From assembly GCA_017991835.1 (NCBI GenBank), contig JAGOPY010000019.1:1-54482 (forward strand): DNA of 54,482 nucleotides. Reading direction: 5' to 3'. Position numbers and translations under genes: made by a program. Position 1 is the first letter of the stretch. Each line of letters opens with the position of its first letter. Positions 34,320 to 42,090 of the stretch are shown piece by piece. This stretch comes from Bacteroidales bacterium (GTDB taxonomy: Bacteria; Bacteroidota; Bacteroidia; Bacteroidales; JAGOPY01). The notes beneath the pieces were generated by a model. The model ran no database searches. It was not told the DNA's origin and worked only from the letters and a program-made list of their open reading frames with translations.

Positions 34320-35513
34320 TCAATACAAGAATCCCAGTAACCAAAGTGGAATGGTCCTTTTGTTGCCGATTTCGATATCATCCATGAACAGGAAAGCATG
34401 ATCAAGATCCTTGACCTGGCTACTTTTCTTATTTTTCCCTCCGATCTCTAACAGATATTTAAAATCCACCATAAAATCAACCCGGGCGTGCAGATTCACT
34501 TCATGATTCACAGATAACTGGTTCAGGACAAACGTCTCCCTGAGATTTCCAATATCGACCATTTCCGGATTCAGGGCATAGAACAGGTTGGGGTTTTCGA
34601 GAAAGATTTTATCCGGTTTCTGCAGCCGGCTTATATGCTTTTCCGGATGATTCAGCAATTTGATCATCCTGGCTTTTTCGAGGTAATGGAAATATTGCAG
34701 CACAGTATGTCGGTGCAGGCCGGTCCTTTCACTTATTTTCAATACATTGGGTTTGAAAGGCGCGGAAGAAGCGATTATCTTCAATAGCAAAAGCATTTTC
34801 CGGCTCTGGGTCACATCGTAATTCTCCAGAAACCGCATATCAACTTCCATGACCGTCCGGATCACCTGTTCGAGGGTAAGCAGGTAATCGCGGTTTGGTT
34901 CGAGAAAATACGGATAGTATCCGCTTTTCAGGTATGTGCGGAAATATTTGAGAACAGGAAACTGCCTGATCATTCCGGCAGCGATTTCGACATGGTTCTG
35001 CAGTATTTCATCCAGGGAAAAAGGAGAGGAATTTGAGATGCCTGACATGAGGAGATATTCACGGAAAGAAAGGCCGGTCATTTCGTAATTCAGAGCTCTC
35101 CGGCTCAGGTCGGCATCTGTTGCCATCAGATCGATAATGGAAGAACCGGAAAATACGACCTTAAGTTCTGGCATGGAATCGTAAATATTTTTCAGTTCTT
35201 CCGGCCACCCGGGATACTTATGAATTTCATCCAGGTAAAGAAACCCGCCGCCTTGTTTCCTGAACTCATCAGCCAGATCAAACAGCCGGTGATCGGAGAA
35301 ATAAAAATCGTCCATCCTGGCGTAGAGAACATCATGACCTTCTTGCTTAAGCTCTTTCAGTTTCTGGAGCATTAGCGTCGTCTTTCCCGTCCCCCTTGCA
35401 CCGATAATTCCATTCATTTTCCAGTTCCAGTTGATCTCACCAATCACATGACGACGATAAGGATAATCGGTGGAAAGGATCGCTTTATTTGATTTTTCAG
35501 AAAGCCGTTCCAT
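34320..35513 (-). CDS. AAA_14/DUF4143-like ATP-binding protein
   Basis: A 397-residue predicted P-loop ATPase. Walker A is GARGTGKTT (38-46) and Walker B is GGFLYLDEIHKYPGW (about 90-104), followed by VVFSGSSIIDL and by the RRALNYEMTGLSFREYL segment typical of the AAA_14 group. The middle has a winged-helix-like stretch (VLKISERTGLHRHTVLQYFHYLEKARMIKLL). The C-terminal part, ending with VDFMVDFKYLLEIGGKNK, resembles the nuclease-like fold of these proteins. It is distantly related to the 24216 gene and is somewhat more divergent from the usual DUF4143 type. Role unknown. A minus-strand TATATTTG (-7 box, 35534-35541) lies 20 bases upstream of its start. Confidence 0.82.
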   Translation of the reverse strand: MERLSEKSNKAILSTDYPYRRHVIGEINWNWKMNGIIGARGTGKTTLMLQKLKELKQEGHDVLYARMDDFYFSDHRLFDLADEFRKQGGGFLYLDEIHKYPGWPEELKNIYDSMPELKVVFSGSSIIDLMATDADLSRRALNYEMTGLSFREYLLMSGISNSSPFSLDEILQNHVEIAAGMIRQFPVLKYFRTYLKSGYYPYFLEPNRDYLLTLEQVIRTVMEVDMRFLENYDVTQSRKMLLLLKIIASSAPFKPNVLKISERTGLHRHTVLQYFHYLEKARMIKLLNHPEKHISRLQKPDKIFLENPNLFYALNPEMVDIGNLRETFVLNQLSVNHEVNLHARVDFMVDFKYLLEIGGKNKKSSQVKDLDHAFLFMDDIEIGNKRTIPLWLLGFLY

Positions 35514-35598
35514 ATTCTGATGATTCGATTCAACAAATATAATTCTTTTTTGGTGATTATAATAACCAATATTGAAATTTTTAATTCCTGTTCCAGGT

Positions 35599-35737
35599 CT
35601 ACCATACTGGCGTCCCTGACGGGGCTACCATACTGTCGTCCCTTAAGGGACTCTAGCGGATTTGTTGTTTTTTTATGTCTCTTTCACCGACGGATTTACC
35701 CGTCGGTCTACCATAATGGCGTCCCTTATGGGACTAA
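35599..35737. repeat. Three copies of a palindromic ctaccata...gtccc repeat plus a hairpin
   Basis: The 314-base gap 35514-35827 holds three copies of a roughly 26-30 base unit: ctaccatactggcgtccct (35599), ctaccatactgtcgtccctt (35625) and ctaccataatggcgtccctt (35708). Each ends in a palindrome of the type GTCCCTTAAGGGAC. Copies 1 and 2 touch; between copies 2 and 3 lies a separate hairpin, ACCGACGG (35686-35693) with CCGTCGGT (35700-35707). Spacing is uneven, so it is not a CRISPR. It looks like a dispersed repeat family of the host genome. Confidence 0.7.
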
Positions 35738-35775
35738 GCCTTCTTTCTCCACCAAAAAAAAATCCTTTCAGCAAA

Positions 35776-35790
35776 TGCAAATACACTGCA
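35776..35790 (+). promoter_or_regulatory. Shared dyad TGCAA-N5-TTGCA, copy 1 (one mismatch)
   Basis: TGCAA-ataca-CTGCA followed by CC, 37 bases before the ATG of the ARPP-1-like gene. It differs by one base from the three perfect copies at 37829, 38901 and 42091. On its own a one-mismatch copy could arise by chance; position and flanks (ATGCAAATAC...GCACC, like the copy at 42091) support it. Confidence 0.5.
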
Positions 35791-35827
35791 CCTCCCCTTT
35801 TTTCCTTTGTCGGCAAATTAACCGACC

Positions 35828-36799
35828 ATGTACAAAGAATTATTATCATCACTCATCTTCGGCCAGCTTCAATCCTATGGTTCCATCGCCGCATTCCCGC
35901 TTTCGATCCCCCTGAAACCCGGACCGTTCGATTATCTCACCTTGTCCGAAGCGTTATCCATGCTGCTGATCCGGATCGAAGAGGTCAGCGAGAGCGGCTC
36001 CGTCCCCGAACTGAAAGTGATCAGCCAGGCCGACGCGCCCGTGTTGATCCTCGCCGGCGAGGAATTGAAAGGGGCGCGGCAGAACAGGATCCTCAACACC
36101 TCCATTCTCATCCCCGTCAAAAGCGAACTCATCATCCCGGTAAGTTGCACCGAAAGCGGAAGGTGGAGCTATAACTCTCCCGAATTCCGTGAATCGGGTA
36201 ACATCAGCAGCCGCGACATCCGCCTCTCCGCCAGCGAGTCGGTCAGCTACAGTCTCGACAGTGGCCGCGGACATCGCTCCGACCAGGGGAAAGTGTGGGA
36301 TAAAATAGAAGAACTTCATTCCAGGAGCAGGAGCGACTCGAAGTCGCACACCCGCGCCATGGACGATGCATACCAGGCCAGAAAAGCAGACCTGGATGAG
36401 GCGCGGCGGCATTTCAACCTCATCCCGGGTCAGGCGGGCATTCTCTTTTTCCACTCCGGTAAGGTTGCCGGGCTCGACATCCTCTCAAAACCCGGCGCCT
36501 ACGCCCGTCTGCACGACAAGCTGGTCGGCAGCTACGCCATCGATGCATTGGATGGCTCCTCGCCCTCCTGGAGCAAAACCGCACTGCACCACGCAGCGCG
36601 AAAATTCCTGGATAACGCGTCGGAGGCTGTGCTGACACCCTACAAATCGCCCGGTATGGGCTTCGACCACCGTGTCCAGGGAAAAAATCTTCAGGGAAGT
36701 ATGCTGGTTTGTAACGAAGAGTCCATCCATACCTGCCTCTTCAGCCATGAACCGGAAGATCCGCCCGTGGTCAGGTACTACAGGAGGAGAGAGTTGTAG
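35828..36799 (+). CDS. ARPP-1 (DUF6569)-like domain protein
   Basis: A 323-residue cytoplasmic protein that I recognise as the ARPP-1 type (ARG and rhodanese-phosphatase-associated protein, DUF6569), from FPLSIPLKPGPFDYLTLSEAL, VPELKVISQADAPVLILAGEELKGARQNR and the PVSCTESGRWSY block. The C-terminal half (RHFNLIPGQAGILFF ... DKLVGSYAIDAL) also follows the family. The biochemical activity of the family is not known to me; it has been linked by gene context to phosphatase/ADP-ribosylation-type systems. Base composition is clearly more GC-rich than the following genes. A copy of the shared dyad lies 37 bases upstream of the start, and a repeat cluster just before that. Confidence 0.8.
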   Translation: MYKELLSSLIFGQLQSYGSIAAFPLSIPLKPGPFDYLTLSEALSMLLIRIEEVSESGSVPELKVISQADAPVLILAGEELKGARQNRILNTSILIPVKSELIIPVSCTESGRWSYNSPEFRESGNISSRDIRLSASESVSYSLDSGRGHRSDQGKVWDKIEELHSRSRSDSKSHTRAMDDAYQARKADLDEARRHFNLIPGQAGILFFHSGKVAGLDILSKPGAYARLHDKLVGSYAIDALDGSSPSWSKTALHHAARKFLDNASEAVLTPYKSPGMGFDHRVQGKNLQGSMLVCNEESIHTCLFSHEPEDPPVVRYYRRREL

Positions 36800-36801
36800 G
36801 A

Positions 36802-37791
36802 TCAATAGCTCAACTCGGTCAATAATCCTGCAAGCTTTTCGTATTCTAGTTTAGAGCCTGGATTCATGCTTTTAGCGGTTGAGGTGATATGATTATAAAA
36901 ATCGTAATAGGTTAGGTTATTTGGATCCTGGTGAAAGCCTTTTATTAAATTATTCCAGGCAAAGGCAGGAATTTTTTTGCTTAAATGATCCTTAATAAAT
37001 TTGTCTTTTTCATCAAATCGCCTGCTACTTAGCCAGTTCATTTTTTCTTCAAGGCAGTCAAAAAAGGGTACAACAGCTTCGACGAAGTCATCAATATAAA
37101 TCCTGACGCGTTCATAATTCAATCCGTGATGGTAAAACTTCTCAGGATTCATCCCGAGTGGGACCTTATGAACCGCACCGTTCTTGCATACAAGCCTGAA
37201 AAGATAAGCAGCAAGTTCAAATGCACTGAAGCCTGTCTCAGAATTTAGTAAATGAACCCTGCAACTAACAATATCACCCACCTGTGGCTGTATTTGTTTT
37301 TGTTCCTGAAAATATGCCCTTGTCATAAAATCATCCCGGTAAACATGTGATATATCCAGCTTCCCGCAAATATTGAGAATCTGAATATCTTCCGTAACCG
37401 TAAAATTCGGGCTCAGAATTGTAAGCGCTTCATCATTCTCTGTGACAAGGACAACGTCGCTTCGAATTGAACGTAGAATCTCATTCGCAATGATAACTAT
37501 CGATTCCGGTGAAAAATTGATTACAGGAAATGCCGGTAAGCTGAACCAGTTCAATAACTTATTCAGAAAAGCCTGGCGAACGGGATACTGGTGTACCCCA
37601 CCATTATAATGTTCAAGTATTAGATTTGAATTGTCCAGGAATAGTTTTAGTGAGGATTGTTTTATCAAATCCCTTTTTATCCTCCGACGTAAAAGAAAAT
37701 CTTCAACTTCTGCAAGAGACTGATTATTAAACACAGTGCCTTTTTTGGTCACTATCTGAGGATTGCCGTAAGAATAAATGAATCTGCTCAT
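36802..37791 (-). CDS. DUF932-like protein
   Basis: About 329 residues from the ATG at 37791 (MSRFIYSYGNPQIVTKKG). The frame is open to 37833, but only from a TTG that lies inside the shared dyad, so the ATG is preferred. The segment VSCRVHLLNSETGFSAFELAAYLFRLVCKNGAVHKVPLG matches the DUF932 pattern (NSE.G..A.......RLVC.NG), a family found on phages, plasmids and defence-type islands and thought to act on or near DNA. The N-terminal half has no recognised motif. It ends two bases from the convergent ARPP-1 gene and lies downstream of the WYL gene on the same strand (78-base gap), with its own dyad in that gap. Function unknown. Confidence 0.6.
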   Translation of the reverse strand: MSRFIYSYGNPQIVTKKGTVFNNQSLAEVEDFLLRRRIKRDLIKQSSLKLFLDNSNLILEHYNGGVHQYPVRQAFLNKLLNWFSLPAFPVINFSPESIVIIANEILRSIRSDVVLVTENDEALTILSPNFTVTEDIQILNICGKLDISHVYRDDFMTRAYFQEQKQIQPQVGDIVSCRVHLLNSETGFSAFELAAYLFRLVCKNGAVHKVPLGMNPEKFYHHGLNYERVRIYIDDFVEAVVPFFDCLEEKMNWLSSRRFDEKDKFIKDHLSKKIPAFAWNNLIKGFHQDPNNLTYYDFYNHITSTAKSMNPGSKLEYEKLAGLLTELSY

Positions 37792-37828
37792 GTCATCCAG
37801 GTTTTGCCGCAATATTATATAGGCAGAA

Positions 37829-37843
37829 TGCAACCTAATTGCA
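37829..37843 (-). promoter_or_regulatory. Shared dyad TGCAA-N5-TTGCA, copy 2 (perfect)
   Basis: On the minus strand it reads TGCAA-ttagg-TTGCA, ending 37 bases before the ATG at 37791, the same spacing as at the ARPP-1 gene. Confidence 0.65.
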
Positions 37844-37868
37844 TTAAAAAAATGACGACGCCTAAAAC

Positions 37869-38882
37869 CTAGTCCTTGTTATACTTCTCCAGCGCTTTTT
37901 TGAACAAACTCATGACTTCATCAGCAATTTCATCAGGAGCAAGCACTTTACAGTCATCTCCGAATGAGATGATTTCCCTCAACAACTCACGATTTGGTAT
38001 AACCTCTAATTCTATAACCAGACCGTCTTTGTCATTAGATAAGATCTCTTGAGAGGTATGGATTGGCTTAGTTATTATATACGGCGCCCTTCTGTTTGAG
38101 AACCATAACCTGATCCTTGTAAGAGATTGGTTTTCATCTAAAGTAATTCCGATAATATTAGTAAGATATAAACCTGGCTTGATCTTCCCATCCTTCTCAA
38201 AATAGTCATTTGTCATTGTGATGCTTTTTATTCTGTCCAATGCAAGCGGGATGATCCTGTCAGACCCGATTACTTTACCGAATACAAACCACCTGCTATT
38301 AAATTCCTTAAGAAAATATGGCTGAAAATCAAAATGTCGTGATTCTTCCATCTCAAATGGATGATGAGCCAAATGGACCGTTCGGTGCGCCAGAATCGCA
38401 TTATATAGGGGATGTATGTATTCAAGACCAACCAGCAAAGGATTGAAATCAAAATGAATAACAGGGTTTTGAGCAGTTTCCTGTCTTGTTATGGTCCCTA
38501 AGATCTTCCCGACAATCTGCTCCAATTCAATATAATGAGGCAAGCCTGAAAACTGCCTGAGTAAATCAACTGCCTGCTGTAGGTTGGCAAGATCTGTCTC
38601 ATTAAGCGGGTTCTGATCAATTGAATAATCCTTGTCTTCATAAAAATAATACCCGTTCTCACAAACGATTGGGGCATCGAATCCTCTCGGCCGTTCGCTG
38701 CGCATGATATTCAGATCATACTGAATAGTCCTCTTGCTGACTCCCTGTTCACTCATCAGGTTCTCCTGAAGCTTTTCTGAGACTTCGTCTATGAGATCTT
38801 GAAGCGTCCATTTTCTACCCCTGTTCTTCAGGCAGTTATCAATAACCCTGTATCGAAAACTGGCATTCTTATTAATTGGCAT
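37869..38882 (-). CDS. WYL-domain transcriptional regulator
   Basis: A 337-residue regulator. The N-terminus is a winged helix-turn-helix (about 8-70: FRYRVIDNCLKNRGRKWTL..., with SKRTIQYDLNIMR as recognition region). A linker leads to the WYL domain (about 150-230: ILAHRTVHLAHHPFEMEESRHFDFQPYFLKEFNSRWFVFGK). A C-terminal extension domain (WCX, about 240-330) follows. WYL domains sense nucleic-acid or nucleotide ligands and often regulate phage-defence loci. The gene lies among several accessory genes and has a perfect dyad and a minus-strand -7 box (TATATTTG) just upstream, so autoregulation is plausible. The same dyad occurs before neighbouring genes, including the retron. This makes the protein one candidate for the shared regulator (inference). 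Confidence 0.88.
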   Translation of the reverse strand: MPINKNASFRYRVIDNCLKNRGRKWTLQDLIDEVSEKLQENLMSEQGVSKRTIQYDLNIMRSERPRGFDAPIVCENGYYFYEDKDYSIDQNPLNETDLANLQQAVDLLRQFSGLPHYIELEQIVGKILGTITRQETAQNPVIHFDFNPLLVGLEYIHPLYNAILAHRTVHLAHHPFEMEESRHFDFQPYFLKEFNSRWFVFGKVIGSDRIIPLALDRIKSITMTNDYFEKDGKIKPGLYLTNIIGITLDENQSLTRIRLWFSNRRAPYIITKPIHTSQEILSNDKDGLVIELEVIPNRELLREIISFGDDCKVLAPDEIADEVMSLFKKALEKYNKD

Positions 38883-38900
38883 TTGTCAGAATATTTGAAG

Positions 38901-38915
38901 TGCAAATAGATTGCA
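38901..38915 (-). promoter_or_regulatory. Shared dyad TGCAA-N5-TTGCA, copy 3 (perfect)
   Basis: On the minus strand TGCAA-tctat-TTGCA followed by C, between a TATATTTG -7-like box (38921-38928) and the WYL start codon, 18 bases before the latter. A protein bound here would sit on the transcription start. Confidence 0.65.
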
Positions 38916-39031
38916 TTATACAAATATAGTTTAGATGTCGGAATTCAGCATAAATATTTATATTTGAAAGAAAGAACTAAATTTGATAAAGGAATAATCA
39001 CAACAGTATCTGTCAAATATTTACCTTAAAT

Positions 39032-39397
39032 ATGGAATTAATTGGAAAAATAACAGAGATCCTACCCGAAATAAAAGGACAGGGGAAGAACGGTGAATGG
39101 AAAAGGCAGGAATTTATATTGGAAATCCCAGGGGAATATCCAAGGAAGATCTGCATGACAATATGGGGCGATCGCGTCAATCTGAATGACTTTAAGGTTA
39201 ATGAAAACGTAACTGCATCGTTTGATTTGGAAAGCAGGGAGTTTAACGGAAAGTGGTATACAACGGTTAAAGTCTGGCGTATTGTGAAAGAAGATGCAAG
39301 TAAACCTGAAAGCAAATTAAATACTATCAGTTCTGATGAAGATTCTTTCAGCAGTATTTCACTAAATGATGAACCAGAGGGGGATTTGCCTTTTTAA
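39032..39397 (+). CDS. DUF3127 OB-fold protein with SSB-like tail
   Basis: 121 residues. The body MELIGKITEILPEIKGQGKNG...WKRQEFILE...YPRKICMTIWGDRVN...FDLESREFNGKWYTTVKVWRI is the DUF3127 pattern, a small beta-barrel (OB-like) family of Bacteroidota. The last residues are acidic and end EPEGDLPF, very like the DDDxPF tip with which SSB proteins recruit repair partners. Single-stranded DNA binding is therefore a reasonable inference. It is followed 13 bases later by a second related gene. Possible -7 boxes (TATATTTG 38959-38966, TAAATTTG 38978-38985) lie upstream; there is no copy of the shared dyad. Confidence 0.82.
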   Translation: MELIGKITEILPEIKGQGKNGEWKRQEFILEIPGEYPRKICMTIWGDRVNLNDFKVNENVTASFDLESREFNGKWYTTVKVWRIVKEDASKPESKLNTISSDEDSFSSISLNDEPEGDLPF

Positions 39398-39410
39398 AAA
39401 TGGGAGAAAA

Positions 39411-39788
39411 ATGGAGAATCAGGAAACCAACAAGCTGGCCCGGCGAGATTATGATATACGTGAAAGTGTTCTGAAAAATGGAATTATTTTAAAAAGGCCA
39501 TTAAGGCTGACTGGACGGATCGTTAAGCTCTACTCAGAAGAAGTTGGTTTAAGTAATCGAAATAAATGGAAGAAACAATCTTTTGTTTTAAAAACACTTG
39601 ATGAAAACCAGGCTAATGTATTTATTGCTGTATGGAATGATAAAATTAACTTCTCCGCATTTAAGCCTGAAGATGAAGTAATTGTATATATTAATTTACA
39701 AAGTTATAAATATGATACAAAGTGGTATACATCTGTGACTGCATGGAAAATGTCTCTAAAAGGCATGCCAGATCCTGATGAATGGTAG
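39411..39788 (+). CDS. Second DUF3127-like OB-fold protein
   Basis: 125 residues from the ATG at 39411 (MENQETNKLARRDYD); the frame is open to 39366 inside the previous gene. The core GRIVKLYSEEVG...KWKKQSFVLKT...VFIAVWNDKINFSAFKPEDEVIVYINLQSYKYDTKWYTSVTAWKM parallels the preceding DUF3127 protein line by line, so it is a diverged tandem paralogue. It lacks the acidic DLPF-type tail and ends DPDEW. It probably shares the transcript of the first gene. A role on single-stranded DNA is an inference; it is notable that the retron, which makes single-stranded DNA, comes next. Confidence 0.7.
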   Translation: MENQETNKLARRDYDIRESVLKNGIILKRPLRLTGRIVKLYSEEVGLSNRNKWKKQSFVLKTLDENQANVFIAVWNDKINFSAFKPEDEVIVYINLQSYKYDTKWYTSVTAWKMSLKGMPDPDEW

Positions 39789-39804
39789 TGATTATTTATC
39801 TTGA

Positions 39805-39819
39805 TGCAGAAAGATTGCA
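39805..39819 (+). promoter_or_regulatory. Shared dyad TGCAA-N5-TTGCA, copy 4 (one mismatch)
   Basis: TGCAG-aaaga-TTGCA followed by C, ending 34 bases before the a1 repeat of the retron RNA. It is the only promoter-like element I can see for the retron. Confidence 0.5.
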
Positions 39820-39853
39820 CTATTATTGGTCATTTTTGCAATTAGTTCTTTTA

Positions 39854-40099
39854 AATAATGAGTGCCTGCCCATAATATTGAACGTGCGCGACCGTTTCGG
39901 AGCGTTTTCCCGACTTTGTCGGGATGAATGTCATAACATGATTTGTCGTTGTGAAACGATTAATTAATTGACGTTTTGTATTGTGAATAATAGAAAGGTG
40001 AATAGAAATGTGAAGATTATTTTTTTTCTCATTTTTTAATAATTCATACCCTCTCTTAATTTCATTCATAAAGAATAGACCGGCAGGCACTCATTTTTT
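39854..40099 (+). ncRNA. Retron msr-msd RNA
   Basis: The region between 39789 and the reverse transcriptase gene has no protein gene but is bounded by a long inverted repeat: ATGAGTGCCTGCC (39858-39870) with GGCAGGCACTCAT (40082-40094), extended by A/T pairs with one mismatch to 39854 and 40099. These are the a1/a2 arms expected of a retron. Inside, in order, are short GC hairpins typical of msr: CCG-ttt-CGG (39892-39900), CCCGAC-ttt-GTCGGG (39909-39923) and TCGTT-gtga-AACGA (39946-39959). Then comes a long, imperfect AT-rich hairpin (about 39982-40078) that would be the msd template for the single-stranded DNA. The a2 arm ends 12 bases before the reverse transcriptase start. The branch guanosine cannot be fixed by eye. 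Confidence 0.85.
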
Positions 40100-40111
40100 A
40101 TTAAAAAGTCA

Positions 40112-41326
40112 ATGAAAGCTGATCAAAAGCAAATACAGGAGATTCGGGATAGGTTTGCAAAAATGCAAAACAAGACTGATTTGTTGGATTTGCTGAACTT
40201 TGCTAAAGGAATTTTGTTTTTACAAAAATCAAATTCTAAATCCTTACGCCTTTCTACATTAAACTGGTATGCCGACCCGCGTCTTTCTGCAGGCAAAAGG
40301 TATATAGAATTTAGCATTCCGAAAAAGAATGGAGGTCAAAGAAAAATTCATTCTCCAGCCAGATCGCTGAAAACTATACAACGTTGTCTTAATTTGATAT
40401 TACAATGTATATATGATCCCCATCCGGCTGCTATGGGTTTTAGACCGGGTTTTTCGGTTGTAGATAATGCAACAAAACATACAGGGAAAAATTTTGTTTA
40501 TAATCTGGATCTTAAGGAATTCTTCCCGAGCATTGAGTTACACAGAGTCAAAGCCTGCTTTAAAAATCCCCCATTTAATTTAACAGGTGATAGAGAACCC
40601 CTTGCCTTTTTTCTGGCGAACCTCTGCTGTCATGAACAGGAGGTTGAAAGAGAAGGCAAGCCACTTGTATTATCTGTTTTACCGCAGGGCGCTCCGACAT
40701 CACCAACCATTACTAATATTGTAGCAAATAAATTAGACAGAAAATTATCTGGTTTGGCAAATAGGTTTGGGGCTTGTTATAGCCGCTATGCTGATGATAT
40801 TACATTTTCTTCAATCCATTATATTTATGGCAGAAATGGCGATTTTATTAATGAGTTAAAAAAGATAATAGCAAATCAAAAATTCAAAATAAACTCACTT
40901 AAAACAAGACTACAGACCAAATCTAAAAGGCAGGAAGTTACAGGATTGATTGTCAACGAACATGTAAATGTTAATAATATATATTTAAAAAATATCCGTC
41001 AAACATTACATATTTGGAAAAAATTCGGCATTGACAATGCATGGAAATATTATACTGAGAATGAGGATACACGTACAACAAATAAGGAAAACAGTTCTTT
41101 GCTTGTTCAAATAATGAATGGTAAATTGCAATATGCTTTAACAGTAAGGGGAAAAGAAGACTTTCTAATTAATAAGTACTTTACTATTTTAAAAGATTTG
41201 ATGGCAGATAAACGGTCAATTCCGGACCAAAATCTGGAACTTATATTGCAGGTTCTGTTGACAGAAGGACTTGATGAAGCAATGGAAAAATATACCAATA
41301 ATATTAGTCAAGGTAATGGGAAATAA
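40112..41326 (+). CDS. Retron reverse transcriptase
   Basis: 404 residues. It has the RT fingers-palm blocks with the catalytic aspartates: FVYNLDLKEFFPSI (first Asp 133) and SRYADDITFSS (YADD 226-229). LPQGAPTSPTITN is at 190-203. Retron-specific marks are present: NAxxH (Asn119-His123, DNATKH) and VTG (276-278) followed by the thumb region LKNIRQTLHIWKKFG. It should bind the msr part of the RNA encoded just upstream and copy the msd into branched single-stranded DNA. The 404 residues are on the long side, owing to a C-terminal helical stretch after LQYALTVRG. Its stop overlaps the next gene by 11 bases, so RT and accessory protein are translationally coupled. Retrons are known anti-phage toxin-antitoxin-like systems. 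Confidence 0.95.
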   Translation: MKADQKQIQEIRDRFAKMQNKTDLLDLLNFAKGILFLQKSNSKSLRLSTLNWYADPRLSAGKRYIEFSIPKKNGGQRKIHSPARSLKTIQRCLNLILQCIYDPHPAAMGFRPGFSVVDNATKHTGKNFVYNLDLKEFFPSIELHRVKACFKNPPFNLTGDREPLAFFLANLCCHEQEVEREGKPLVLSVLPQGAPTSPTITNIVANKLDRKLSGLANRFGACYSRYADDITFSSIHYIYGRNGDFINELKKIIANQKFKINSLKTRLQTKSKRQEVTGLIVNEHVNVNNIYLKNIRQTLHIWKKFGIDNAWKYYTENEDTRTTNKENSSLLVQIMNGKLQYALTVRGKEDFLINKYFTILKDLMADKRSIPDQNLELILQVLLTEGLDEAMEKYTNNISQGNGK

Positions 41327-42056
41327 TAAAGATAGTCTATGGAAATTATTGCAATTCATAGATGAACTGCTCAAAGTTAAGGAAAATGAGTGGTTTAAAA
41401 TTGAATTAAGCAAAAGGTTTATCAGTGATAATTTTGTCCCTAACCAATCAATAGAATCAATAGAAAAGATATATTATGACCTGACTCGAACTAAGCTGTT
41501 CTTAAGAAACATCGATAAAAGAATATGGATGGAAGGCTATAATTATTACCAGAACATTAAATTCCCCGATTTAAAACTTGAACTTATTCAGGATTTTAAA
41601 GAGATGAGAATTGCTGAAAATCAGGAAGATATAATTGAGTTTACTAGAAGGGCAGTTATGCAAATTGAAAATTGCTTGAATGGCTTAATTGAAGTGACAA
41701 ATGCTTACGAAGTCATTAAGAAAGATTCTGAGCGATACAAAGATGAATATAATAATATAGTTACAGGTAAGTACGCTTTTTTCGATAGTGATGAAAATCC
41801 CAAAGAAATTAAAGAAATCAAGTTGCCTTCAAAAGTTTTTTTTGCCAAGCAATATTATAAACTGATATATTACGGTAAAGATTTGAGCGAAATGATAACT
41901 ATTCGCAATAAATCAAGTCATAGAGGTCCAATGAAAAGCGAGGAAAAACTAACCATTGACAAAGCAAAAAATAATTTTAGTGAGAGAAAGGCTGCTTATT
42001 TTAAATGCTTTGATTCAATAGTTAAAAACTTAAAAGACTTGTATCAACCTGTTTAG
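41316..42056 (+). CDS. Retron accessory protein with HEPN-like RNase motif
   Basis: 246 residues from the ATG at 41316 (MGNNKDSLWKLLQFIDELL), which overlaps the RT stop by 11 bases; the open frame extends to 41271. The sequence is almost entirely helical by eye. Near the C-terminus it contains MITIRNKSSHRG: Arg197 and His202 form the RX4H motif of HEPN ribonucleases, placed before a final helix as in that fold, and EFTRRAVMQIENCLNGLIEV could be the first HEPN helix. I infer that this is the toxic effector of the retron, held in check by the RT-msDNA complex and cutting RNA when released. No other domain is recognised. I cannot tell whether this RT-effector pair falls in a catalogued retron type. 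Confidence 0.65.
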   Translation: MGNNKDSLWKLLQFIDELLKVKENEWFKIELSKRFISDNFVPNQSIESIEKIYYDLTRTKLFLRNIDKRIWMEGYNYYQNIKFPDLKLELIQDFKEMRIAENQEDIIEFTRRAVMQIENCLNGLIEVTNAYEVIKKDSERYKDEYNNIVTGKYAFFDSDENPKEIKEIKLPSKVFFAKQYYKLIYYGKDLSEMITIRNKSSHRGPMKSEEKLTIDKAKNNFSERKAAYFKCFDSIVKNLKDLYQPV

Positions 42057-42090
42057 TTCTTTTATCTTTCACGGATTAAACCAATTTATG

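Noticed and set aside
35599..35737. Possible CRISPR array
   Set aside because: Only three imperfect copies, two touching and one 57 bases away, with no regular spacers and no cas genes.
35520..35915. Plus-strand open frame of 131 codons before the ARPP-1 gene
   Set aside because: It translates the palindromic repeats and overlaps the real ARPP-1 start in another frame.
39858..40094. Reading the a1/a2 inverted repeat as a terminator or small transposon
   Set aside because: The arms are over 210 bases apart, enclose msr/msd-like hairpins and sit directly before a retron-type reverse transcriptase.
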